A DNA stretch of 64,000 nucleotides, from contig JBBROM010000011.1 of assembly GCA_038229415.1 (NCBI GenBank), positions 62,001 to 126,000 of the forward strand, written 5' to 3'. Made by a program: the position numbers and the translations under genes. This document shows, in pieces, positions 26,857-35,867 of this stretch. Origin of the DNA: JANXUR01 sp038229415 (GTDB taxonomy: Bacteria > Acidobacteriota > Terriglobia > Terriglobales > Acidobacteriaceae). The notes beneath the pieces were generated by a model. That model had not been told where the DNA came from, ran no database searches, and saw only the letters and a program-made list of their open reading frames with translations. The first letter of the stretch is position 1. Each line of letters begins with the position of its first letter.

Positions 26857-29376
26857 ATGAAACACAATCGCAAGATACAGTTCATCTACGTCATCGGCGC
26901 ACTGCTTGGCTTCGCCGCCACATCGCTCGGGGCTGCGACTCCTGCAGCCCATCGCAAGGCTTCGTCGGTCTCAAGTGTTCAATCGCAACTCGCGGCTGCG
27001 GAGGCCCTGCTGCACCAGGGGCGCACCGAAGAAGCGAGGGTTGCGGTGCAAGCCGTCCTCGCGGCTGAGCCGACCAACAACGCAGCCTACAACCTGCTCG
27101 GAATCATTTATAGCGGCCAGAAGGACTTCACTCACGCGCAGCAGGCCTTTGCAACCGCCTTGAAGTTCGCCCCTTTCTCTACCCGGACTCGTAACAACTT
27201 AGGAAATGTATACGCAGCCCAGGGTCTCAACGAGCGAGCTGAGCATGAGTTTAGTGCAGTGCTACGGCTCGAACCCGCAAACCAAGAGGCTAACTACAAC
27301 CTTGGCATATTGCTTATTAGCAAGGGTGCGCCAGCCGAGGCGATCCCACATCTACAACATATTCACCCAGCAAACCTGCCTACCAGCTTCAATCTGATTC
27401 GTGCCTATCTTCGAGCTCGCCGAAACGAAGAAGCTTTAAGACTTGTGAAAGAACTTTCTTCCCAGACACAAACCAAGAGTGACGTGCAGTTTCACTTTAC
27501 GTTAGGAGTGCTGCTTGCAGCGGAAAAGCAATACAAGGCAGCTCAGTTTGAGCTTGAGACAGCGAACAGCCTGAAGCCTGAAACATTTGAGATTTTGTAT
27601 AATCTCGGCCAGACGTATCTTCGCGGCACCGATTATGCCAAAGCGGAGTTCTCTCTGAATCGCGCGCTACGCATCCAACCCGACTCGCCTGACGCACTCT
27701 ACTTGCTTGGTCAGGTTTATTCCGAAGAGGCGCGACCTGTGGATGCTCTCGATCTACTGATTCGTGCTCACCACCTCGCTCCAGAAAACGCTGACATTAT
27801 TTTTCTTTTGGCACGCGTTAGCATGTCGCAGAATTATTGGGAAGATGCTATTCCACTACTGGAGTCAGGCTTGAAGAGCGCCCCGCGCAGAGTAGACCTG
27901 CAAGCCGCCCTCGGGGAAAGCTATTTTATGTCAGGTAAAGTGGAAAAGTCTATTGAGTCCTTTACCGAGCTCATAAAGTTGGAACCTTCGGCTCGCTCAT
28001 ACGTCTTCATGGGGTTGTCTCACCGTCACTTAGGCCGTCTTGACGAAGCCCGCAAGTATTTCGTAGCGGGCCTCAAGCTCGATCCGCACAATGCCTCGTG
28101 CCTGTACAACCTGGGGTATATTGAAGAACGGCAGGGAAATCAGGCGAAAGCCGAGGATCTCTTTCAGCAGGCGCTCCGTTACAACCCTGATTATCCCGAC
28201 GCTCTGCTAGAGCTAGCGAACTTGCGCTCGGCTCGCAAAGAGTTTGCGGAAGCGGCGGAGTTGCTGAGGAAGTATGTGAAGGTGAGCCGTAACCCCGCCA
28301 CTGGGTATTACAAATTGGCCATGGCCGAACGTAGCCTTCACCAGATGGAAGCCGCTCAGCGTGACCTCAGCGTGTTTCAAACTATTTCCAAGAATGCTTC
28401 GACTGGGCCTTACCCCTATCAACATCTGTTTGACTATCTTGACAATCGCTCGACGCTAGCGCCGCAGCAACAGAGCCAGCTCGATGAACATGCATTGATT
28501 GAACAGTTACAAAAACATCCCGATCAGCCGCAAGATTTATATCAGTTAAGCGAGACCTATCTGAAGCTCGGGAAAACAGTCGAGGCGCGAGCCACCCTGA
28601 CGCAACTAGATCAGCTTAGTGCTGGAGACTATCGAACTCAGACTGGAATTGGGGTACTATTAGCTCGCTATCATTTATATGACGATGCTATCTCTCATTT
28701 TCAAGCGGCACTCCAGGCTAATCCTGGCTCTGACGATGTAAAGTTTGATTTAGCCGATGCATATTTTCGCCGTGGCAGGTATGATCTGGCTCTACAGACG
28801 GCGCAAGGGCTAACCGAACAAGGACGGCAAGACGATAGCTTTCTCGCTCTTCTGGGTGATATTTATGGGCATCTAGGCGAGACCAGTAAGGCGACTAGCA
28901 TTTATCAGGAGGCGATCACGCGGAGCCCCGACAATGATCAGCATTATCTTTCGCTAGCACTGGTTAAGTTTCGTGACAACGACTTAGATGCTGCGGAACA
29001 GGCGTTGCAGGCTGGCCTCAAGCGCGTCCCAAGCTCTGGCAAGCTACTCTGGGGCATGGGCATCGTTTCCGTGTTGCAAGGCAAAACGCCTCAGGCAGGC
29101 GACCGATTTGAGCGCGCCGTGGATCTGCTGCCGGAGTGGGCAGGCAGCCATTCCACCCTGGGAATTTTTTATTACCAGACGGGGCAAATTGAAAAAGCTC
29201 GCGAAGTATTAAATCGGTTTAAAGGAAGCGCCGCAGCTGGCCTTGATACACGTCGCATTGAGGAAGCCTTGGCAAATGCGCCTGCTTCCATCACGCCCTC
29301 TCTCGGCCCCATGCCAGATGCCGCCAAGAATCAGTTCTTGCAGTTAGCTCTTTCTATCGCGGACCGTACTCTCTAA
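26857..29376 (+). CDS. Secreted TPR-repeat protein, 839 aa
   Basis: An exported solenoid made almost wholly of tetratricopeptide repeats (about twenty), such as EFSAVLRLEPANQEANYNLG and LFQQALRYNPDYPDALLELA. A signal peptide (IQFIYVIGALLGFAATSLG) is at the N-terminus. The ATG lies one base after the preceding stop, so the two genes are very likely translationally coupled. It sits between two FG-GAP/ASPIC-UnbV proteins and may tether or assemble them; this is inference from order. Confidence 0.88.
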   Translation: MKHNRKIQFIYVIGALLGFAATSLGAATPAAHRKASSVSSVQSQLAAAEALLHQGRTEEARVAVQAVLAAEPTNNAAYNLLGIIYSGQKDFTHAQQAFATALKFAPFSTRTRNNLGNVYAAQGLNERAEHEFSAVLRLEPANQEANYNLGILLISKGAPAEAIPHLQHIHPANLPTSFNLIRAYLRARRNEEALRLVKELSSQTQTKSDVQFHFTLGVLLAAEKQYKAAQFELETANSLKPETFEILYNLGQTYLRGTDYAKAEFSLNRALRIQPDSPDALYLLGQVYSEEARPVDALDLLIRAHHLAPENADIIFLLARVSMSQNYWEDAIPLLESGLKSAPRRVDLQAALGESYFMSGKVEKSIESFTELIKLEPSARSYVFMGLSHRHLGRLDEARKYFVAGLKLDPHNASCLYNLGYIEERQGNQAKAEDLFQQALRYNPDYPDALLELANLRSARKEFAEAAELLRKYVKVSRNPATGYYKLAMAERSLHQMEAAQRDLSVFQTISKNASTGPYPYQHLFDYLDNRSTLAPQQQSQLDEHALIEQLQKHPDQPQDLYQLSETYLKLGKTVEARATLTQLDQLSAGDYRTQTGIGVLLARYHLYDDAISHFQAALQANPGSDDVKFDLADAYFRRGRYDLALQTAQGLTEQGRQDDSFLALLGDIYGHLGETSKATSIYQEAITRSPDNDQHYLSLALVKFRDNDLDAAEQALQAGLKRVPSSGKLLWGMGIVSVLQGKTPQAGDRFERAVDLLPEWAGSHSTLGIFYYQTGQIEKAREVLNRFKGSAAAGLDTRRIEEALANAPASITPSLGPMPDAAKNQFLQLALSIADRTL

Positions 29377-29487
29377 TCACCCTATGCTAAACTCAGCCTC
29401 AGTGGTGTATCCGTCGAACTGTAAACTTTCTGAAGGTACCCGGCCAATAATCCCTGCTGCTCAACTATTGATGAGTTCAGACACACT

Positions 29488-31275
29488 ATGACCTTCTCGC
29501 GGCGGCATTTGCTGGGATCTTCTCTCGTCGTTATGGGCACTACTCTGCTCGACGCCCTTACCACCCCTTTATATCGTTGGACGAGTGCACCCTTGCTGCA
29601 CACTACGGCATCAGCGCCAGCCGCAACGCCCCAACAGGTCACCTTTGTGGATGTGGCCATGGAGTCTGGAGTTGTCGCGCCAAACGTCTGGGGTAATTCA
29701 CACGAGAAGAAATACATCATAGAGGCGAAGGGGAGCGGACTCGCTTTTTTCGACTATGACAATGACGGCTGGCTCGATATTTATTTGACCAACGGCACTC
29801 AGTTGGATGCTCATTGGCCCGCAGGACAAGCGCCGACGTCACACTTATACAGGAATAACCGCGACGGCACTTTTACCGACGTTACGGAGAAGTCCGGTTT
29901 AGGGCGCACCGGATGGCAGACTGGCGTTTGCGTTGGTGACTATGACAATGATGGGTGGGATGATTTGTTTTGTTGCTTCTGGGGTCACAACATCCTATTC
30001 CACAATAATGGCGACGGTACTTTTACTGATGTGACTCGCAAGGCTGGCCTATACAACGAGCAGATTCGCTGGGGCGCTGGCTGTACCTGGCTTGATTATG
30101 ATCGAGATGGGCGACTCGATCTTTTTGTATGTAACTACATCAAACTTGACCCGGCGAAGAATCCAGACCCGGCCGGGCCTGCTTTGTGCCAGTGGAAGGG
30201 CATTCCAGTCATGTGTGGGCCGCGTGGCCTTACGGGCGACACGAGCCTTCTGTACCACAATAATGGGGATGGCACTTTTACTGACGTTTCTGAAAAGGCT
30301 GGCATATTGAAGCCGGGTCCGCGCTATTCGATTACGGCGGTTTCGTATGACTTTGACAATGATGGCTGGCCAGACATTTATGTAGCGGTGGATTCACAGC
30401 CTAGTATCTTATTCCGCAACAATCATGATGGCACGTTTACGGATACAGCGGTGCTGGCTGGGTGCGCCTACAGCGACAATGGTCACGAGCAGGCTGGCAT
30501 GGGTGTAGCAGTTGCGGACTACGACTGCGATGGTTGGTTTGATATCTTCAAAACAAATTTTGCGGACGATACGTGCAATCTCTACCATAACAATGGAGAC
30601 GGCACATTTACCGACGTGACTTTTTCTTCCGGTGTAGGAGTTAACAATAAGTATGTGGCTTGGGGTTGTGGTTTTGTAGATATTGATAACGATGGCTGGC
30701 CGGATATTCTTCAGGTGAACGGACATGTCTATCCACAGATAGATGGTCACAATACTGGCCAAAGCTATAGGAACCCCCGACTTGTTTACAAGAATCTAGG
30801 AAATGGACAGTTCAAAGATATTTCAGCGGAGATGGGGCCGGGTATTAGCGAACAGTTCTCGAGCCGAGGTGCTGCATTCGGTGACTACGATAATGACGGC
30901 GACATGGATGCGCTGATCCTGAATCTGGGAGATACTCCTTCACTTCTGCGGAATGATGGCGGCAATCAGCAGAATTGGATCAAGATCAAGCTGTTAGGAA
31001 CGGTGTGCAATCGAACCGCTATTGGAGCGCGGGTGCGCATCATCACAGGCAAGCACATCCAGATGGATGAAGTGCATAGTGGAACCAGCGTAATGTCGCA
31101 AAGTGATTTACGCCTGCATTTTGGTTTGGGCAAAATTCAGACGATTGACCTAATTGAAGTGAAGTGGCCGACCACGCAAAAGGTCGAGCGTTTTCCGCAG
31201 GTTAAGGCGAATCAGATACTCACGATCAAAGAAGGTAGCGGAATTATTGCTACGATTTCATCTAAGAGTAAGTAG
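29488..31275 (+). CDS. CRTAC1-family FG-GAP/ASPIC-UnbV protein
   Basis: A 595-residue exported beta-propeller protein. The N-terminus has a Tat-like motif and hydrophobic core (SRRHLLGSSLVVMGTTLL). Six to seven FG-GAP blades with calcium-type loops follow (DYDNDGWLDIYL, DYDRDGRLDLFV, DFDNDGWPDIYV, DIDNDGWPDILQ), alternating with NNGDGTFTDV strands. The C-terminus is an ASPIC/UnbV domain (IGARVRIITGKH to LIEVKWPTTQKVERF). It is the third gene of a plus-strand run, 111 bases after the TPR gene, and converges on the next gene. Such proteins are common in acidobacteria but their role is not established. Confidence 0.9.
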   Translation: MTFSRRHLLGSSLVVMGTTLLDALTTPLYRWTSAPLLHTTASAPAATPQQVTFVDVAMESGVVAPNVWGNSHEKKYIIEAKGSGLAFFDYDNDGWLDIYLTNGTQLDAHWPAGQAPTSHLYRNNRDGTFTDVTEKSGLGRTGWQTGVCVGDYDNDGWDDLFCCFWGHNILFHNNGDGTFTDVTRKAGLYNEQIRWGAGCTWLDYDRDGRLDLFVCNYIKLDPAKNPDPAGPALCQWKGIPVMCGPRGLTGDTSLLYHNNGDGTFTDVSEKAGILKPGPRYSITAVSYDFDNDGWPDIYVAVDSQPSILFRNNHDGTFTDTAVLAGCAYSDNGHEQAGMGVAVADYDCDGWFDIFKTNFADDTCNLYHNNGDGTFTDVTFSSGVGVNNKYVAWGCGFVDIDNDGWPDILQVNGHVYPQIDGHNTGQSYRNPRLVYKNLGNGQFKDISAEMGPGISEQFSSRGAAFGDYDNDGDMDALILNLGDTPSLLRNDGGNQQNWIKIKLLGTVCNRTAIGARVRIITGKHIQMDEVHSGTSVMSQSDLRLHFGLGKIQTIDLIEVKWPTTQKVERFPQVKANQILTIKEGSGIIATISSKSK

Positions 31276-31289
31276 CTATATGGACGCAA

Positions 31290-32816
31290 TCAGGGTTGAT
31301 GTTTCTCAGGCTCGGGCTCTTGGGTCGTCGTGGGTTTCTCGTTCTTGAGAATGACGACAAACTGTTGCAACTCGCGGTGTTTCCGCTCTTCCTCTTCCGC
31401 CTTGCTCTGTTCCAGCTGCTTATAAACCTGAATTTCCTGCTGTGCCTTGGTGCTATCGCCCATGTGTTTATAGGTGTTAGCCAGGCGGTAATGGGCTTCG
31501 GCGAGATCTGGCGTGGCGGCAATCGCTTTGCGGAAGGCGGCGGCGGCATCAACATCATCGTGGCGGGCTGCATATAAAATGCCGATTTGCAGACAAGCTT
31601 CGCCGAGTTTGGGATCGAGCGCCGTGGCTTTTTCCAGAAGAGTGAGTGCTTGTTGCGCTTGTTTCCATCGCGCAGTATCGCCTTCGCCTTTCTCGCCCTT
31701 CCAGATCGCCACAGCATAGTAGTAGTTACCAAGCGCGTTGTTGGGCTGGTCGTGTGCCAATCGGGCTAGCCGCTGCTCCACGCAAGGAAGCGGTAAAAGT
31801 GATGCCATCTGCATTTGGCCCAAAAAATAATAGGCGGCGGTGTCAGCTGGTGCCAGGTCGGTAGCCTCACATACTCGTTGCGCTGCCTCTTCGACGGAGC
31901 CACTCGCATACAGGGAGACGCCAAGCCCGGCCAGCATTCGGGCGGAACCGGCATGCGCCTTGACTCCGTTGCGGAAGACTTCCAAGGCTGGCACAATCGC
32001 ACGATGCAGCAGTAATTCCGCCCCCCATGCAAAATAGTTTTGCTCATCGGGCGCGAGGTGCGTGGCCCTTTCGTACTCACGAACTGCTGCAACCGGGTCG
32101 TTGAGCTGTTCATAGACTTCGCCCAGAAGGCGATGCGTTTCGGCTGAATCCTGCTTTACCAGCATTTGTTGAAGGCGATCACGCGCCTCGGTCAACTCGT
32201 GGACGCTCGAAGGCTTCGCCTCTGAGGTGCTGAAGATGGTTGCATCCGAGCCGGGCTTCAGGCTCAGTGTCGCTTTCGCGAGCGTTTCGCTGGTTCGAAG
32301 TCCTTCGCCTGACCCATGCCCACCGGCAGCGGTGGTGTCGGTAACTCCGGCGACGGTGAAGCTGGGCTTGTCGTCAAATTCCATAGAGGGAGCAGAAGAC
32401 GGGGATTGCGACTGCCCGTTTGCAACCTGAAGAATTAGTTCGAGATGCTTTTTTTCGGCGGGTAAGAGTATGACTCCATCCGCAACCGCTTTGCCGATTT
32501 CGCCCTTTTCGGCTTGTAGGTTAAAGGTTCCGGGGTGGTCGGGTTCGAAGTAAAAGGCACCGTCGCTGGCGGTCATCGTCTTCAGAATATTGGTGTGCCC
32601 GTTTTCCTGCAGCGTCACCGATGCACCGGCTACCACTTCCCCGGTTGCGCTGCGAACTATTCCCTGGATCGTCGGGGAACTGGGGGTTCGATCCACCGTG
32701 GACTGCGCAGACAAGGAAGCGGGCGATAAAAGGACTATCGCCAGCGCGACCGTAGCAGCTAGGCGCGGCGTGCGCTGGCTGCATCCCGGGGAAAGAAATT
32801 TGCGCAGTACGTTCAT
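31290..32816 (-). CDS. Secreted protein with carboxypeptidase-regulatory-like domain and TPRs
   Basis: A 508-residue exported protein. ATG 32816 has GGTGAG seven bases upstream; the 32834 start does not. A signal peptide (LAATVALAIVLLSPASLSAQ) is followed by a carboxypeptidase-regulatory-like fold (IQGIVRSATGEVVAGASVTL to HLELILQVANG, about residues 45-130), a low-complexity linker, and about seven TPRs. The C-terminal tail is highly charged (EEEERKHRELQQF, EPEPEKHQP). The domain order resembles the secreted TPR protein at 17258 with an added N-terminal domain. It converges with the CRTAC1 gene and diverges from rpsA. Function unknown. Confidence 0.82.
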   Translation of the reverse strand: MNVLRKFLSPGCSQRTPRLAATVALAIVLLSPASLSAQSTVDRTPSSPTIQGIVRSATGEVVAGASVTLQENGHTNILKTMTASDGAFYFEPDHPGTFNLQAEKGEIGKAVADGVILLPAEKKHLELILQVANGQSQSPSSAPSMEFDDKPSFTVAGVTDTTAAGGHGSGEGLRTSETLAKATLSLKPGSDATIFSTSEAKPSSVHELTEARDRLQQMLVKQDSAETHRLLGEVYEQLNDPVAAVREYERATHLAPDEQNYFAWGAELLLHRAIVPALEVFRNGVKAHAGSARMLAGLGVSLYASGSVEEAAQRVCEATDLAPADTAAYYFLGQMQMASLLPLPCVEQRLARLAHDQPNNALGNYYYAVAIWKGEKGEGDTARWKQAQQALTLLEKATALDPKLGEACLQIGILYAARHDDVDAAAAFRKAIAATPDLAEAHYRLANTYKHMGDSTKAQQEIQVYKQLEQSKAEEEERKHRELQQFVVILKNEKPTTTQEPEPEKHQP

Positions 32817-32948
32817 TTGGAGACTCACCTGCAAATATATTCCGTCTGCTTCGGTAAATGAAGCTGCCGTCAGCAGTCGTGGAGGGTCTCAGCGATGGTG
32901 GCAGTGCTATTCTTGAAGGGACTCCTACCGTAGAAGGCTGCCCTTTTC

Positions 32949-34655
32949 ATGTCTACCATGTCCAACACAGACGTTCCCGAGATTGATCTTTCCGTAGAAT
33001 CCAATGATTCTGAAGCCTCCGAATCGTTCGGCGATCTTCTTTCCGATTTTGAGCGCAGCCACTCGCGCAAGGCCACCGATGGCAGCCGCCAGATTGAAGC
33101 CACTGTCGTAACCGTGACAGCGGACTCTATGCTGCTGGACATCGGCTACAAGAGCGAAGGCATCTTGCCCCTGACCGCGCTGCCCGGTGGAGCGGATTCG
33201 GTGAAAACGGGCGACAAGCTGCGGGTGACAGTGAAAGGTCGCGACGCCGAGGGCTACTACGAAGTGTCTCTGTTTAAGATGGCGCAGCCGAAGGATTGGA
33301 CTGCGTTAGAGCGAGCATTTGCCGAAAAATCTGTCATCGCGGGCACGGTGACGGCGGTGATTAAGGGTGGCCTGAGCGTGGATGTAGGCGTCCGCGCCTT
33401 TATGCCTGCTTCGCGGAGCGGCGCGCGCGAGGCTGCTGAGATGGAGCAACTGGTCGGCCAGGAGATTCGCTGCCGCATCACCAAGCTCGACGTAACCGAA
33501 GAAGACGTGGTGGTGGATCGCCGCTCGGTGATGGAGGAAGAAGCAGTTTCCGCCAAGGAGAGCCGTTACGCCCAACTGAAGGAGGGCGATGTCGTCAGCG
33601 GGCAGGTACGCAGCCTGGCGACATATGGTGCGTTCGTGGATTTGGGCGGATTGGACGGTCTGTTGCATGTCAGTGATATTTCGTGGGGCAGAGTAAACAA
33701 TCCCGCGGACGTGCTGACTGTGGGCCAAACAGTTGAGGCTCGCGTGCTAAAGATTGATTCCGCCAAGGGACGCATTTCATTGGGACTGAAACAGTTGCAG
33801 GCGCAGCCTTGGGATGGCGTCGCGGAACGGTTCAAGGCTGGCGAGCGGGTGCGTGGAACCATCACGCGATTGATGGATTTTGGCGCGTTTGCGGAGCTGG
33901 AACCGGGTATCGAAGGCCTGATTCATGTTTCGGAGATGTCGTGGATCAAGCGCGTAAAGAAGCCGAGCGATCTGGTGAAGACCGGTGACACGGTGGACGT
34001 GATGATCCTTTCCGTCAACCCAGCTGAAAAGCGTATTTCGCTCGGACTAAAGCAGGCGTTGGGCGACCCGTGGGCCGACGTGTTGAAGAAGTTTCCCGAG
34101 GGATCGGTGATCGAAGGGCCGGTCACCAGCCTCACCAAGTTCGGCGCGTTTGTGCAACTGACGGAAGGTGTGGAGGGCATGGTTCACATCAGCGAGATCA
34201 CGGCGGAGAAGCGGCTGAACCATCCGCAGGAAATGCTGAAGCTTGGACAGACCGTGCAGGCACAAATTTTGGCGGTGGACGCCGAAAAGCGGCTGATCAA
34301 ACTGAGCATGAAGCAGCTTATTCCCACTAGCGTGGACGAATACATTGCCGAGCACAAGGCAGGCGACGTGGTAACTGGCCGCATCGTGACTCTCTCTGGC
34401 AGCGTTGCGCAAGTGGAACTTGGAGAAGGAATTCGCGCGACGTGCAAGATAGCCGCAGCACCTGCGCAGAGTGAAGAAACGTCCGAGGCGACGACAGACT
34501 TGGCGCAGTTCAGCGCCATGCTGAAAGCACGTTGGAAGAGCGGGGGGGACGCATCCGCTGCGACTCCAGAAGCACTGCAACCCGGCCAGATTCGCAGCTT
34601 CCGCATGGTGAAGCTCGATGCAGAGTCTAAGGAAATACAACTCGAGCTGGCATAG
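32949..34655 (+). CDS. rpsA: 30S ribosomal protein S1
   Basis: A 568-residue RNA-binding protein that helps mRNA bind the 30S subunit. Six S1 (OB-fold) repeats are visible, the most typical being GQVRSLATYGAFVDLGGLDG, GTITRLMDFGAFAELEPGIE and GPVTSLTKFGAFVQLTEGVE, each followed by a GLLHVSD/GLIHVSE/GMVHISE strand. The N-terminus is an acidic, Ser-rich tail (LSVESNDSEASESF). ATG 32949 is used; 32958 is equally possible. Length and repeat number match bacterial S1. Confidence 0.93.
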   Translation: MSTMSNTDVPEIDLSVESNDSEASESFGDLLSDFERSHSRKATDGSRQIEATVVTVTADSMLLDIGYKSEGILPLTALPGGADSVKTGDKLRVTVKGRDAEGYYEVSLFKMAQPKDWTALERAFAEKSVIAGTVTAVIKGGLSVDVGVRAFMPASRSGAREAAEMEQLVGQEIRCRITKLDVTEEDVVVDRRSVMEEEAVSAKESRYAQLKEGDVVSGQVRSLATYGAFVDLGGLDGLLHVSDISWGRVNNPADVLTVGQTVEARVLKIDSAKGRISLGLKQLQAQPWDGVAERFKAGERVRGTITRLMDFGAFAELEPGIEGLIHVSEMSWIKRVKKPSDLVKTGDTVDVMILSVNPAEKRISLGLKQALGDPWADVLKKFPEGSVIEGPVTSLTKFGAFVQLTEGVEGMVHISEITAEKRLNHPQEMLKLGQTVQAQILAVDAEKRLIKLSMKQLIPTSVDEYIAEHKAGDVVTGRIVTLSGSVAQVELGEGIRATCKIAAAPAQSEETSEATTDLAQFSAMLKARWKSGGDASAATPEALQPGQIRSFRMVKLDAESKEIQLELA

Positions 34656-34695
34656 GAATTCGCGAACTCGCCTCAGGTTAAGCCGTTCGCCGGAT

Positions 34696-35829
34696 CTACT
34701 TGCCCCGTCCAGTAAGTTCGCGGATTAGATCAACCTCATGCTGACGGTATGGGGTGTCGTCTTGGCGGAAGACCTCGTGGAACCAGATTGGTGGCTGGGA
34801 TAGCACGTAGGGCCGCTGCCAGGAATCCCATGGAAAATAAGTTTGCGTCTTTCCTGCAACAAAGCCCCAATTGATTGCCGCAACGTTGTACTTTTTGGCA
34901 ATCGGCAGAGTGCCATCGAAGGTGCTGCCGTTGCCGCGCGCCATATACTCGGTGCAAATCAGCGGACGTCCATACTCCTGCAATCCCAGTACCAGCCGCT
35001 CAAACTCTTCTGGCCAGCCGTAGTTGTGGAATGAGATCACGTCGGATTCAGCCAATTGAATCTTCGTGGTCTGGCTCTCTTTGGCTGGATCGATCCAGTC
35101 GCCCATCCAAACCCCGCTGGTAAGCGGCTGGCTGGGATGCGCGGATCGCGCCCAGGCAAATACTTGTGGCAACAGTTCATTCACCCGCTTGATCTTGGCC
35201 TGCTCGTCTTCTACAGTGTCGCCACCCCGGTTGTCCGGCTCATTCCACACGTCCCAGCCGAGGATTCGATCGTCGTTTGCGAAAGCACCGACGATGCCCT
35301 GCACATAGGCCTTCAATTCTGGTTCTACCGCGCGATCCATCAAGCGCTGCTTGCCGGGACTCTGCACCCAGCCAGAATTGTGAACGCCGGGAATCGGCGG
35401 ATGCTGCCGACCGAGCTTGGGGTCAGTCTCCCAGCAGGAATCGAAGAGCACAAGCAGCGGGCGAATATGATGCTTCGCGGCAATCGCGAGAAATTGGTCG
35501 AGCCGCTTTTTGAATCCTTCAGGGTCCTGCTTCCACAGCTGATCTTGCAGGAATACGCGCGCCGTGTTCATTCCGATGGACTCAGCCAGCCCCAGCTCTT
35601 TGTCGTTCAAGGCTGGATTGAAGGTTTCTGCCTGGAACATTTCCAGTTCATTGATGGCGTCGGAAGGAATAAAGTTCGCCCCTACCAGCCACGGTTGGCG
35701 TGCGTACCAGGCGTTGGCCTGCTCGGCAGTCCAGCGCTGATTTTTCGCGGACGCTTCCCCGTTGTTCGCAAACGTGACAGTTGTGAAGCCGATCAGCAGA
35801 AAGGCAAGGCAAGCAAGTCGATTCATCAT
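34696..35829 (-). CDS. Glycoside hydrolase family 5-like cellulase/mannanase-type enzyme
   Basis: A 377-residue exported TIM-barrel hydrolase. The signal peptide is NRLACLAFLLIGFTTVTFA. Visible clan GH-A features are the Arg in MNTARVFLQD (end of strand 2), the acid/base in WDVWNEPDN, and the nucleophile Glu in PLICTEYMARG. A Trp-containing N-terminal region (WYARQPWLVGANFIPS) is common in GH5 enzymes acting on plant beta-glycans. It lies 38 bases after the GH127 gene on the same strand, so they are likely cotranscribed. Substrate is unknown. Confidence 0.83.
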   Translation of the reverse strand: MMNRLACLAFLLIGFTTVTFANNGEASAKNQRWTAEQANAWYARQPWLVGANFIPSDAINELEMFQAETFNPALNDKELGLAESIGMNTARVFLQDQLWKQDPEGFKKRLDQFLAIAAKHHIRPLLVLFDSCWETDPKLGRQHPPIPGVHNSGWVQSPGKQRLMDRAVEPELKAYVQGIVGAFANDDRILGWDVWNEPDNRGGDTVEDEQAKIKRVNELLPQVFAWARSAHPSQPLTSGVWMGDWIDPAKESQTTKIQLAESDVISFHNYGWPEEFERLVLGLQEYGRPLICTEYMARGNGSTFDGTLPIAKKYNVAAINWGFVAGKTQTYFPWDSWQRPYVLSQPPIWFHEVFRQDDTPYRQHEVDLIRELTGRGK

Positions 35830-35867
35830 TTTCTCCGCGTCAGTGACGCACCGATCTCTAGCGTGTG